Below, one piece after another: positions 46,066-53,834 of a stretch of DNA of 64,000 nt (positions are counted from its first letter, which is position 1; every line of letters begins with the position of its first letter). Location: NCBI RefSeq assembly GCF_024343775.1, contig NZ_RJUF01000173.1:1-64000 (forward strand). The letters are read 5' to 3'. The stretch comes from Lacihabitans soyangensis (GTDB taxonomy: Bacteria > Bacteroidota > Bacteroidia > Cytophagales > Spirosomataceae). The notes under the pieces are model-generated. The model saw only the letters and a list, made by a program, of their open reading frames with translations. It had not been told where the DNA came from and searched no databases. The position numbers and the translations under genes were made by a program.

Positions 46066-46661
46066 ATGTTTACGTTGTTTATTTTTTTAAGAATTACATC
46101 AAAAGTTATTTCAATTTCATCGTCCACCTTTATGGCTCCAGCCATGAAAGAAGGTGGCTTAATACCGTGGTTTGACATTAATATTTTCCTACTTCCTTTG
46201 ATTTGGACGTCTCCGTTGTCGAGGTTGACTACTTTTAAAATCAAATCAACCGACTTGCTAACTCCACCAATTGTAAGATTTCCATTAACTTTTAAGGTGG
46301 ACAAATCTCCCTTTGTTTCAGCAGAAAGCGTATTGGTGTATTCGTAGGTGATATAAGGAAACTTTTCGGCTTTCAGAGTTTTGTGGGTTCTTTCATCCAT
46401 CAAATCTGAGTCTTGATGTGACTTCATAGAACTCACCTCCATTCTTACCACAGCAGCATTGATTTTCTTTAGATTTCCATCGACAATGGAGAAGTCGCCC
46501 GAGAAATTAAGTTTTGTAACAGCAGATGACCATTTGTGCATGGTGGAGTTACCAGAAATAAGAACTTTTGCAGATCTAGCACTGATTTTAGTTTGACTGT
46601 AAGCTAAACTCCCAACTACAAAGGCTGGAATGAATAACATCAGAATAGTTTTTACTTTCAT
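46062..46661 (-). CDS. YceI-family lipocalin-like protein (first copy)
   Basis: 199 residues. Signal peptide in MKVKTILMLFIPAFVVGSLAY. YceI motifs: SARSAKVLISGNSTMHKWSS, SGDFSIVDGNL, LMDERTHKTLKAEKFPYITY and GNLTIGGVSKSVDLILKV, MSNHGIKPPSFMAGAIKVDDEIEITFDVIL. The frame is open to 46763, but ATG 46661 starts a proper signal peptide. First gene of a YceI-porin operon; a CRP/FNR-type palindrome lies about 100 bp upstream. Confidence 0.87.
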   Translation of the reverse strand: MKVKTILMLFIPAFVVGSLAYSQTKISARSAKVLISGNSTMHKWSSAVTKLNFSGDFSIVDGNLKKINAAVVRMEVSSMKSHQDSDLMDERTHKTLKAEKFPYITYEYTNTLSAETKGDLSTLKVNGNLTIGGVSKSVDLILKVVNLDNGDVQIKGSRKILMSNHGIKPPSFMAGAIKVDDEIEITFDVILKKINNVNI

Positions 46662-46744
46662 TTTCTTTGATTTTTGATGATGCAAAGATTCACCAAAAAC
46701 AAAGACCATCACATGACCATGACACCCATCAGTCGAGATAAGAA

Positions 46745-46771
46745 TCACATCGTTATGTGACAAAAGTCACA
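46745..46771. promoter_or_regulatory. CRP/FNR-type palindromes between the YceI and photolyase operons
   Basis: TGTGACAAAAGTCACA at 46756-46771 is TGTGA-N6-TCACA, a perfect CRP-type operator. Overlapping it, TCACATCGTTATGTGA (46745-46760) is a second palindrome with 4-bp spacing. They lie ~100 bp upstream of YceI and ~230 bp upstream of the SDR gene, so either operon may be controlled. Which regulator binds is inference. Confidence 0.65.
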
Positions 46772-46941
46772 ATATAAAATATCTAAAAGTAAACAAAAAT
46801 TGGCTTTTTCACCGTTCCAGTCGTTATCCCAAGAGGATTATTGAAGTAGTTATATTTTTTATAAATATTAGTCTAAATTGAAAAATAAGCACTCAAACTA
46901 TTGACACTAGAAAAAAATGAAACATTTATATAATCAAAAAA

Positions 46942-46966
46942 AGACGTTGAAACAATTAGACGTTGA
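46942..46966 (+). promoter_or_regulatory. 9-bp direct repeat AGACGTTGA in front of the photolyase operon
   Basis: AGACGTTGA occurs at 46942-46950 and 46958-46966 (16-bp offset, about 1.5 helical turns), ending 25 bp before the SDR start. The rest of 46772-46941 is A/T rich with no feature I recognise, and no TAnnTTTG is evident. This could be an activator site or an alternative-sigma promoter. Confidence 0.45.
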
Positions 46967-46991
46967 TATGGTTTTTCTAAAAAAGAAATAA

Positions 46992-47684
46992 ATGAGCAAT
47001 ATATTAGTAATAGGAGGATCTTCGGGAATAGGATTATCAACCACGGAGTTGTTAGTAAACAAAAAAAAGCAGGTATATGCCACCTACAATCATTCAGAAA
47101 ACAAAATCGATGGTGCCACCTACTTTCATTTAGATGTTAATCAGCAAGAGTGGGATTTGTCGGTTTTGCCTGAAGTAATAGATGGCTTGGTATATTGTCC
47201 GGGAAAAATAAACCTAAAGCCTTTCGCAAGGTTGAAACCTGAAGATTTCATTGAAGACTACAAAATTCAGGTTTTAGGTGCCATAAAAGCAATCCAACTG
47301 CTTTTACCTAAACTGAAAAAATCAAGTTCGCCATCGATAGTTTTATTCTCTACCGTTGCAGTGCAAACTGGTTTTTCGTTTCATAGTATTGTCTCTAGTT
47401 CAAAAGGAGCCATTGAAGGACTAACCAGAGCTTTAGCAGCTGAGTTGGCTCCATCCATACGCATTAATTGTATAGCTCCCTCCATCACTGATACACCGCT
47501 CGCGGGAAATCTTCTAAACTCGCTAGAGAAAAAAGAGGCAAATGCACAGCGGCACCCCTTAAAAAAAGTAGGTGAGGCTAAAGATATAGCCCATGCAGTA
47601 GCCTTTCTTCTATCGGAGGAATCGAGCTGGATGACAGGACAAATTATGCATATTGATGGTGGAATATCAAACCTAAGAGTGTAA
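46992..47684 (+). CDS. SDR-family protein lacking the catalytic tyrosine
   Basis: 230 residues, Rossmann fold with nucleotide motif IGGSSGIG at the N-terminus and LFSTVAVQTGF holding the catalytic-Ser region (Ser120/Thr121). The YxxxK motif reads VSSSK: Val134 replaces the Tyr and Lys138 is kept. The C-terminus GQIMHIDGGISNLRV is normal. It may therefore bind NAD(P) or flavin without classical reduction. The Asn of LVYCPGKINLKPF replaces the usual NAG. First gene of the photolyase operon; the next gene starts directly after its stop codon. Confidence 0.82.
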   Translation: MSNILVIGGSSGIGLSTTELLVNKKKQVYATYNHSENKIDGATYFHLDVNQQEWDLSVLPEVIDGLVYCPGKINLKPFARLKPEDFIEDYKIQVLGAIKAIQLLLPKLKKSSSPSIVLFSTVAVQTGFSFHSIVSSSKGAIEGLTRALAAELAPSIRINCIAPSITDTPLAGNLLNSLEKKEANAQRHPLKKVGEAKDIAHAVAFLLSEESSWMTGQIMHIDGGISNLRV

Positions 47685-49151
47685 GTGATTGGGAAAAAGG
47701 CTGTAAATATTGTTTGGCTAAAAAGAGATCTTCGGGTACAGGACCATGCGGCTTTTGATGCTGCAGACAAATCAGAATTGCCAATTTTACCGATTTTTAT
47801 ATTCGAACCTAGTCAACTAGACTATCCAGATTGTTCTGATAGACACCTTTTGTTTCAGTATCATTCTATTTTAGGAATAAATGAGTTTCTGAGCCCTGCC
47901 AATATTAAAGTTGAAATATTTCACGAGGAAGCGGTACCTGTCTTCGAATACCTAAGTGAGAATTTTGATATTAAAACTGTTTTCAGTCATCAAGAAAGTG
48001 GAATTCTGCTCACCTATAAAAGAGACTTGGCAGTTAAAGATTTTCTTAAAAAGAAAAATATCGATTGGGTAGAATTTCAGAGAGATGGAATCATTAGAGG
48101 ATCAAAGAACCGAATCGATTGGGATAAAAACTGGTATGCGGCCATGCACGCCAAAATGATAAAAAACACCTATCATTTGCAAGATAAAATCGTATTAGAA
48201 AATCCTTTTCCGCTTTCGGAGGATTTAAAAGAGCGACTAAAAGAGTACCCAAAGCGTTTTCAGCCACCTGGAGAGAAAAACGGACTTCGCTATCTAGACT
48301 CGTTTGCAAATGACCGTGGCCGAAACTATTCCAGACATATTTCAAAACCTACCGAAAGCCGCACTTCTTGTATCAGGATTTCTCCCTATTTAGCTTGGGG
48401 AAATTTGTCGGTGAAAATGGCCTATCAATATTTGTATGTTGCTCAGGTCCAAAAATCTTACAAAAGAGCGATTCAAAATGCAATGGTAAGGTTAAGGTGG
48501 AGAGATCATTTTTCTCAGAAATTTGAAGTTCAATGCCAGTATGAAACAGAATGTCTAAACCCCAATTATGAAAAAATAGATTGGTCAACAAACCCCGAAC
48601 ACATAAAAGCTTGGGAGGAAGGCAAAACTGGCCTCCCGCTTGTGGATGCTTGTATGAGGTGTTTGCACGAAACCGGCTGGATAAACTTCAGAATGCGTGC
48701 CATGGTAGTATCTGTGCTATGCCATCACCTGTTTATCGACTGGCGACTAGGCACTTATCATCTTGCAAGGCTTTTTCTTGACTACGAGCCGGGCATACAT
48801 TACCCACAGTTTCAGATGCAAGCAGGTACTACTGGAATCAATACCGTCCGGATTTATAATCCAATAAAACAGTCAGAAGAGCACGATCCTGAAGGAATTT
48901 TTATAAAAAAATGGGTGCCTGAATTAGGTAATGTTCCAACGAAATATATCCATGAACCATGGAAAATGCCGGCACTGGAAATGCATCTCGCTCATTGCGA
49001 AATTGGCAAAGATTACCCCGCTCCTATTGTGGACTTTGATACCGAAATAAAGAAGAACAGACCGCTGATTTGGGGTCACAAAAAAAGTAAAGAAACCAAA
49101 AGTTTTAATCCTAAAATACTCGAATTACATGTCAGACCACAAAATAATTAG
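47685..49151 (+). CDS. photolyase/cryptochrome-family flavoprotein with atypical FAD pocket
   Basis: 488 residues. N-terminal alpha/beta antenna domain ([18 protein letters not shown]), helical FAD domain with [18 protein letters not shown] and [18 protein letters not shown], ending in a KKWVPEL block. Compared with E. coli photolyase, the canonical segment NNGGWQW reads [12 protein letters not shown], so the Asn near flavin N5 and the proximal Trp are not present by my alignment. The first FAD-domain Asn of GWMHNRLR reads GWINFRMR. It may be a specialised repair enzyme or photoreceptor. GTG start follows the SDR stop with no gap; it overlaps the next gene by 23 bp. Confidence 0.85.
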   Translation: MIGKKAVNIVWLKRDLRVQDHAAFDAADKSELPILPIFIFEPSQLDYPDCSDRHLLFQYHSILGINEFLSPANIKVEIFHEEAVPVFEYLSENFDIKTVFSHQESGILLTYKRDLAVKDFLKKKNIDWVEFQRDGIIRGSKNRIDWDKNWYAAMHAKMIKNTYHLQDKIVLENPFPLSEDLKERLKEYPKRFQPPGEKNGLRYLDSFANDRGRNYSRHISKPTESRTSCIRISPYLAWGNLSVKMAYQYLYVAQVQKSYKRAIQNAMVRLRWRDHFSQKFEVQCQYETECLNPNYEKIDWSTNPEHIKAWEEGKTGLPLVDACMRCLHETGWINFRMRAMVVSVLCHHLFIDWRLGTYHLARLFLDYEPGIHYPQFQMQAGTTGINTVRIYNPIKQSEEHDPEGIFIKKWVPELGNVPTKYIHEPWKMPALEMHLAHCEIGKDYPAPIVDFDTEIKKNRPLIWGHKKSKETKSFNPKILELHVRPQNN

Positions 49152-49770
49152 AACCGAAGATTTAGAACAAATGGAAACACGTTATCGTGCTTCATTTGTA
49201 AATTCCTTGGGCGGTTTCAAGAGTGTGGTGCTCATCGGCACCAAAAACAAAGAGGGCCGGGAAAATCTAGCCATTTTTAACTCTTTGATACACATCGGAG
49301 CCAATCCAGCCCTTTGTGCATTCATTGTTAGACCAGATGTTTCGCCAAGACATACGCTTGAAAACATCATCGAAACTGGCTTTTACACCATCAATCATCT
49401 TAATACAGACATATACAAATCAGCACACCAAACCTCTGCTCGTTATGATAGAGAAACCTCAGAGTTTGAGGCCACGGGTTTGGAAACAGAGTATTTGGAG
49501 GGTTTCTTCTCCCCTTTTGTGGCGGAAAGTAAAGTAAAATTTGGCTGTGAATTTGTTCAAAGGATAAACATAGAACTCAATGGAACGAGCTTGATCATTG
49601 GTAAAATAGTTCAAATCTCTGTACCTGAAGATTGTATTTTAGAGGACGGATTTGTGGACATAGAAAAGGCTGGAAGCCTGACTGTAAGCGGACTAGACAG
49701 CTATCATAGCACGTCTCGTTTAGCCAGACTAACCTACGCTAAACCCAATAAATTTCCAGAAGAGATTTGA
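49129..49770 (+). CDS. flavin reductase-like FMN-binding protein
   Basis: 213 residues, split-barrel flavin reductase fold: [52 protein letters not shown], and [23 protein letters not shown]. Members bind FMN or FAD and often NAD(P)H. In this operon it could supply reduced flavin to the two photolyase-type proteins, which is inference. It overlaps the photolyase gene and also the following DUF2256 gene. Confidence 0.85.
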   Translation: MSDHKIIRTEDLEQMETRYRASFVNSLGGFKSVVLIGTKNKEGRENLAIFNSLIHIGANPALCAFIVRPDVSPRHTLENIIETGFYTINHLNTDIYKSAHQTSARYDRETSEFEATGLETEYLEGFFSPFVAESKVKFGCEFVQRINIELNGTSLIIGKIVQISVPEDCILEDGFVDIEKAGSLTVSGLDSYHSTSRLARLTYAKPNKFPEEI

Positions 49771-49916
49771 AAAAGCAACATTTGCCCTCTAAGGTTTGTG
49801 TGGTTTGCGGCAGGCCTTTCGACTGGAGAAAAAAGTGGGAAAAAGTTTGGGATGAAGTAAAATATTGCAGCGAAAAATGTAGAAAAAACAAACCCAAAAA
49901 TCTGGAAAATATTTAA
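49767..49916 (+). CDS. DUF2256 zinc-ribbon-like small protein
   Basis: 49 residues from a TTG that overlaps the flavin reductase stop by 4 bp (TTGA). Motif [19 protein letters not shown] followed by YCSEKCRKN: four cysteines in CxxC and CxxxC pairs, matching the DUF2256 family which is often found next to photolyase/cryptochrome genes. Probably binds a metal ion. Function unknown. Its stop is 5 bp before the next gene, so it is inside the operon. It is easy to miss because of its length and start codon. Confidence 0.87.
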   Translation: MKKQHLPSKVCVVCGRPFDWRKKWEKVWDEVKYCSEKCRKNKPKNLENI

Positions 49917-49921
49917 AATTT

Positions 49922-51391
49922 ATGAAAACGGCAGCATTGATATTTCCACATCAGTTGTTTGAAAACGCTGAAATACACAGCCAGAATGCTGATTTTTATA
50001 TCATTGAGGAATATTTATTTTTCAAGCAATTCAATTTTCACAAACAAAAACTTTGGTTTCACAGGGCAAGTATGAAGTCTTACGAGGCATTTCTGAAAAA
50101 CCTCGGCAAAACTGTATTTTATATCGATGCCCATTCAGACAAAAGTGATGTAAGGGCTCTGATTCCGTTTTTGAAAGAAAACGCTTACAATCAGATACTT
50201 TACACTGACCCAACAGACAATTGGCTTGAAAAAAGAATAATTTCCTGTTCTAAATCTCTCAATTTAAGAAGATTTGAATCTCCACTTTTTATTAACTCTA
50301 CCAAAGAGAATATAGCGTTTTTCGAAACGAAGAAACGTATGTTTCAAGCGGATTTTTATATTTATCAAAGAAAAAAAACTGGAATACTGGTAGATGCAAC
50401 TCAAAAACCGATCGGAGAAAAATGGAGTTTAGATGAAGAAAACCGAAAGAAATTTCCAAGTTCAAAAACTCCACCATTTGTTCAGTTCCCAGAAATTGAA
50501 AATATCCAAAAAGAAGCTTTCGAATACATAAACAACTCATTCAGAGATAATTTAGGAAAACTTAACACAACATTTAATTTCCCCATAGACTTCGAATCGG
50601 CCAAACGGTGGCTAAAGAATTTTCTGGAAACCAGATTTCATTCTTTTGGAGAATACGAAGATGCAATCGTAAAAAATGAGATAATACTGCATCACAGTCT
50701 ACTCTCTCCGCTGATAAATGTTGGTTTACTTACACCCGATTATGTATTAGATAGCACATTAGAATTTGCGGCAAAGAACAATGTGCCTTTAAATTCTTTG
50801 GAGGGATTTGTGAGGCAAATAATAGGCTGGAGAGAATTTATCAGAGCTGTTTATGAACTCAAAGGCGTCGAAGAAAGAACCAAAAATTTCTGGAAATTTA
50901 AACGTAAAATACCGGCATCTTTTTACGATGGCACCACTGGCATTTTACCCGTAGACATCACCATCAAAAAAGTCTTGCAAACTGGCTACTGCCACCATAT
51001 TGAGCGTTTGATGGTTCTTGGCAATTTTATGTTGCTCTGTGAGTTTGATCCTGTCGAGGTTTACAGGTGGTTTATGGAACTCTTTATAGACGCATACGAC
51101 TGGGTAATGGTCCCTAACGTGTATGGCATGAGCCAATTTGCCGATGGCGGTTTGATGTCTACCAAGCCGTACATTGGCGGCAGTAATTATATCCTAAAAA
51201 TGAGTGATTACCCGAAAGGCCCATGGCAGGAAGTCTGGGACGGACTCTATTGGAGATTTATTCATCAACACCGAGATTTTTTCAGTAAAAATCCTCGCCT
51301 AAACATGATGGTAAACATTTTTGATAAGATGGACGACCTGAAACAAGCCGCCCATCTTAGAAATGCCGAGGAGTTTTTGGGGAAATTATAG
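49922..51391 (+). CDS. FeS-BCP/CryB-family photolyase-like protein lacking the Fe-S cysteines
   Basis: 489 residues, the 'deoxyribodipyrimidine photolyase-related' family (COG3046, relatives of PhrB and CryB). N-terminal LIFPHQLFEN, then IGWREFIRAVY, GYCHHIERLMVLGNFMLL, FIDAYDWVMVPNVYGMSQFADGG. In PhrB-type enzymes the next segment has a CxxC-x12-C ligand block; here it reads MSDYPKGPWQEVWDGLYWRF (residues 427-446) with no cysteine and is shortened. So the [4Fe-4S] cluster is probably missing. May be a photoreceptor or a (6-4) repair enzyme of a different kind. Last gene of the operon, followed after 7 bp by a convergent gene. Confidence 0.88.
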   Translation: MKTAALIFPHQLFENAEIHSQNADFYIIEEYLFFKQFNFHKQKLWFHRASMKSYEAFLKNLGKTVFYIDAHSDKSDVRALIPFLKENAYNQILYTDPTDNWLEKRIISCSKSLNLRRFESPLFINSTKENIAFFETKKRMFQADFYIYQRKKTGILVDATQKPIGEKWSLDEENRKKFPSSKTPPFVQFPEIENIQKEAFEYINNSFRDNLGKLNTTFNFPIDFESAKRWLKNFLETRFHSFGEYEDAIVKNEIILHHSLLSPLINVGLLTPDYVLDSTLEFAAKNNVPLNSLEGFVRQIIGWREFIRAVYELKGVEERTKNFWKFKRKIPASFYDGTTGILPVDITIKKVLQTGYCHHIERLMVLGNFMLLCEFDPVEVYRWFMELFIDAYDWVMVPNVYGMSQFADGGLMSTKPYIGGSNYILKMSDYPKGPWQEVWDGLYWRFIHQHRDFFSKNPRLNMMVNIFDKMDDLKQAAHLRNAEEFLGKL

Positions 51392-51398
51392 ATTTGAT

Positions 51399-53246
51399 TT
51401 ACCAGCCAATACCATAATCTTCACCGTGATTACTGCTTCCTCCCCAGAAAGTTCCATGTTTCCAATCTAGAAATATCGCATTAATCGGACCACTTGTACG
51501 AGGCTGAAAATCAAGGGTGTATCCCTTGCTCCTTAGTTCGGCTCTCGTCCAATCTGGCATGGCATCGTTTAGCGTTAAAGCCCCTGGTTTTTTCTCGTGT
51601 TTTCCGAAAGAAGAATACATTTGGTAGGTTTTGAAGCTTGGTGCTTCACAAGCCTCTTGTACGGTCATTCCGAATTCTACCACGTTCAAGAAAAACTGCA
51701 ATAACAATTGATCTTGCTCGTCTCCCGCTTGCTTAGCAAAAGCCAATACTGGTTTTCCATCTTTCAAGGCCATACTCGGTGTGAGTGTTACCCTTGGTCT
51801 TTTCCCAGGCTCCACCACATTAAATGGATTCTCCTTTGGATCTAGGACGAATGATTGCATTCTTTGGCTTAAACCAACACCTGTATTTCCAGCAATACAA
51901 GCGGGTACCCAACCTCCACTTGGCGTAATAGAAACCACCCAACCTTCTTTATCTGAGGCAATTACAGATGTGGTTCCAGAAGTAAATTCTTTCAAAAAAT
52001 CCTCATTCATTGGGCCAGGATTTACTTTACCTACTTTATTGAAATTATTTATCAAGTCCAGATAAGGATTTAACTTATTTTCAAAAGGATACGGGTCGCC
52101 AGGTTTAACATTCGGATCGTTTTTCTCCCAATTGATGAGTTTCAAACGCTCTTTGGCGTAGTCTTTTGATAACAAACCTTTCATGGGTGATTTTGGCTCA
52201 AAAGCTGGGTCACCATAATAAAAATCACGGTCAGCAAAGGCCAGGTTCATACTTTGGTAAAGTGTATGAATGTACCTCGAAGTATTATAACCCATACTTT
52301 TCAGGTCAAAATTTTCAAGGATATTCAATGCTTGCAGCATTACGGGACCTTGCGTCCACTCTTGAAGTTTATAGACCTCATAACCTTTGTAATTGGTCAT
52401 GGTCGGCTCTTCAATCTTCACTTTCCAATTGGCTAAATCCTGCTCAGTTATTAACCCGCCTTGCTCTTGTGTACCACGAGCAATTTCTTTGGCTATATCT
52501 CCTTTGTAAAATCTATCATAAGCAGCATAAATGGCTTCTTTTCGAGATTTTCCTTTTTTCAAAGCCTCCTGTTCAGTGTAAACTAACTTCTGCAAGGTCT
52601 GTAAAAGTTCGTTTTGAACAAAAATTTCGCCTGCTTCAGGAGCCTCTCTTTCTTTGCCCAAATGTGGCAAAAACACTTTTTTTGAATAGGGCCATTGTTT
52701 AATTTGAGCCTTTCCTTTTTCGATAGCATTCGCAGTTTGTGCCTCAATGGGATAACCTTCTGCCAATTGCATGGCTGGAGCCAAAACCTCCTTCAAACTC
52801 ATGGTCCCGTATTCTGCTAACATTGTTAACAAACCACCCGGAGTCCCTGGCGTTACTGCCGCCAAAGGGCCAAATTCAGGCGGATAATTATAGCCTTTGC
52901 TTTTGTAAAAATCAGCTGTAGCACCAGTTGGAGCCACCCCTAGTGCATTTAGGGCTATTACTTTTTTGGTTTTGGGATTATAGATCAAAGCCTGCGTTTC
53001 TCCCCCCCAACTCAGCACATCCCACATCGTGCAAGTGGACGCCAACATAGCACAAGAAGCGTCGATGGCATTGCCTCCTTTGGAAAAAATCATTGCTCCT
53101 GCAGTTGCAGCCAAGGGTTTTCCGGTAATGGCCATCCAGTTTTTACCATGTAAGGGCGGTTTCTGAGTTTGTACCGGAAAAGTATTGAAAGATTGTCCAA
53201 AACTATGGAAACTGATAATTAGAAATAAGGTAAGTAGTTTATTCAT
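51399..53246 (-). CDS. gamma-glutamyltransferase family protein
   Basis: 615 residues, secreted or periplasmic (signal peptide LLTLFLIISFHSFGQ). N-terminal large-subunit motifs GKPLAATAGAMIFSKGGNAIDAS and VTPGTPGGLLTMLAEYG; the autoproteolysis/nucleophile threonine is in FTSGTTSVIASDKEGWVVSITPSGGW, and the C-terminal half has RPRVTLTPSMALKDGKP. Splits glutathione or gamma-glutamyl peptides, or belongs to the acylase branch. It faces the photolyase operon with only 7 bp between stop codons and no hairpin, so transcripts may overlap. Confidence 0.9.
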   Translation of the reverse strand: MNKLLTLFLIISFHSFGQSFNTFPVQTQKPPLHGKNWMAITGKPLAATAGAMIFSKGGNAIDASCAMLASTCTMWDVLSWGGETQALIYNPKTKKVIALNALGVAPTGATADFYKSKGYNYPPEFGPLAAVTPGTPGGLLTMLAEYGTMSLKEVLAPAMQLAEGYPIEAQTANAIEKGKAQIKQWPYSKKVFLPHLGKEREAPEAGEIFVQNELLQTLQKLVYTEQEALKKGKSRKEAIYAAYDRFYKGDIAKEIARGTQEQGGLITEQDLANWKVKIEEPTMTNYKGYEVYKLQEWTQGPVMLQALNILENFDLKSMGYNTSRYIHTLYQSMNLAFADRDFYYGDPAFEPKSPMKGLLSKDYAKERLKLINWEKNDPNVKPGDPYPFENKLNPYLDLINNFNKVGKVNPGPMNEDFLKEFTSGTTSVIASDKEGWVVSITPSGGWVPACIAGNTGVGLSQRMQSFVLDPKENPFNVVEPGKRPRVTLTPSMALKDGKPVLAFAKQAGDEQDQLLLQFFLNVVEFGMTVQEACEAPSFKTYQMYSSFGKHEKKPGALTLNDAMPDWTRAELRSKGYTLDFQPRTSGPINAIFLDWKHGTFWGGSSNHGEDYGIGW

Positions 53247-53353
53247 GTTGAATTGTTTAGGTTAGGATAAAACAAATATGAGCATTAAAATTGAAAATTA
53301 AAAAGGCATATTTCTCACAATTTATTAGTTTTATAAATACAAATAAAGATTAG

Positions 53354-53740
53354 ATGCCTAAAATAGAACATGTGGCCATGTATTGCCAAAATTTAGAGAT
53401 TATAAAAGACTTTTATGAAAAATACTTCGGCTGTAAAACGGGACCAAAATACATCAATGCTGCGAAAGGATTCGAATCTTACTTTCTAAGTTTTGAAGAT
53501 GGTAGTCGACTGGAAATCATGACGAAAACTTCTGTAAATGAATCTATTAACCCTAAAGAATTACTCGGACTTACACACTTGGCCATCAGTGTTGGAAGCA
53601 AAGAAAATGTGGACAAGCTCACAAAAAAGATAGAAGACGATGGCTATGAGGTAGTTGGACCTCCAAGAACCACCGGAGACGGATATTACGAAAGTGTGAT
53701 TCTTGACCCCGAATTGAATCGTATCGAAATTACCATCTAA
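53354..53740 (+). CDS. VOC-family protein (glyoxalase/dioxygenase superfamily)
   Basis: 128 residues with two beta-alpha-beta-beta-beta units. Metal ligands are visible: His at the start (IEHVAMYCQNLE), Glu in RLEIMT, His in GLTHLAISVG and Glu in NRIEITI. Likely a single-domain dimeric enzyme of lyase, epimerase or resistance type; the substrate cannot be predicted. It is on its own, divergent from the gamma-glutamyltransferase. Confidence 0.87.
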   Translation: MPKIEHVAMYCQNLEIIKDFYEKYFGCKTGPKYINAAKGFESYFLSFEDGSRLEIMTKTSVNESINPKELLGLTHLAISVGSKENVDKLTKKIEDDGYEVVGPPRTTGDGYYESVILDPELNRIEITI

Positions 53741-53774
53741 ATAAACCGCAGAATAAAAGCCCGTTCTAATCCGA

Positions 53775-53805
53775 TTTTAATTATCACGCATTAGAATTAT
53801 ATTTG
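53775..53805 (+). promoter_or_regulatory. promoter of the second DUF5916 gene
   Basis: TTTT at 53775-53778, 19-bp spacer, exact TATATTTG at 53798-53805, 29 bp before the start codon. Confidence 0.55.
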
Positions 53806-53834
53806 TTGCTGCAATTACACTATAAACTACCCTA

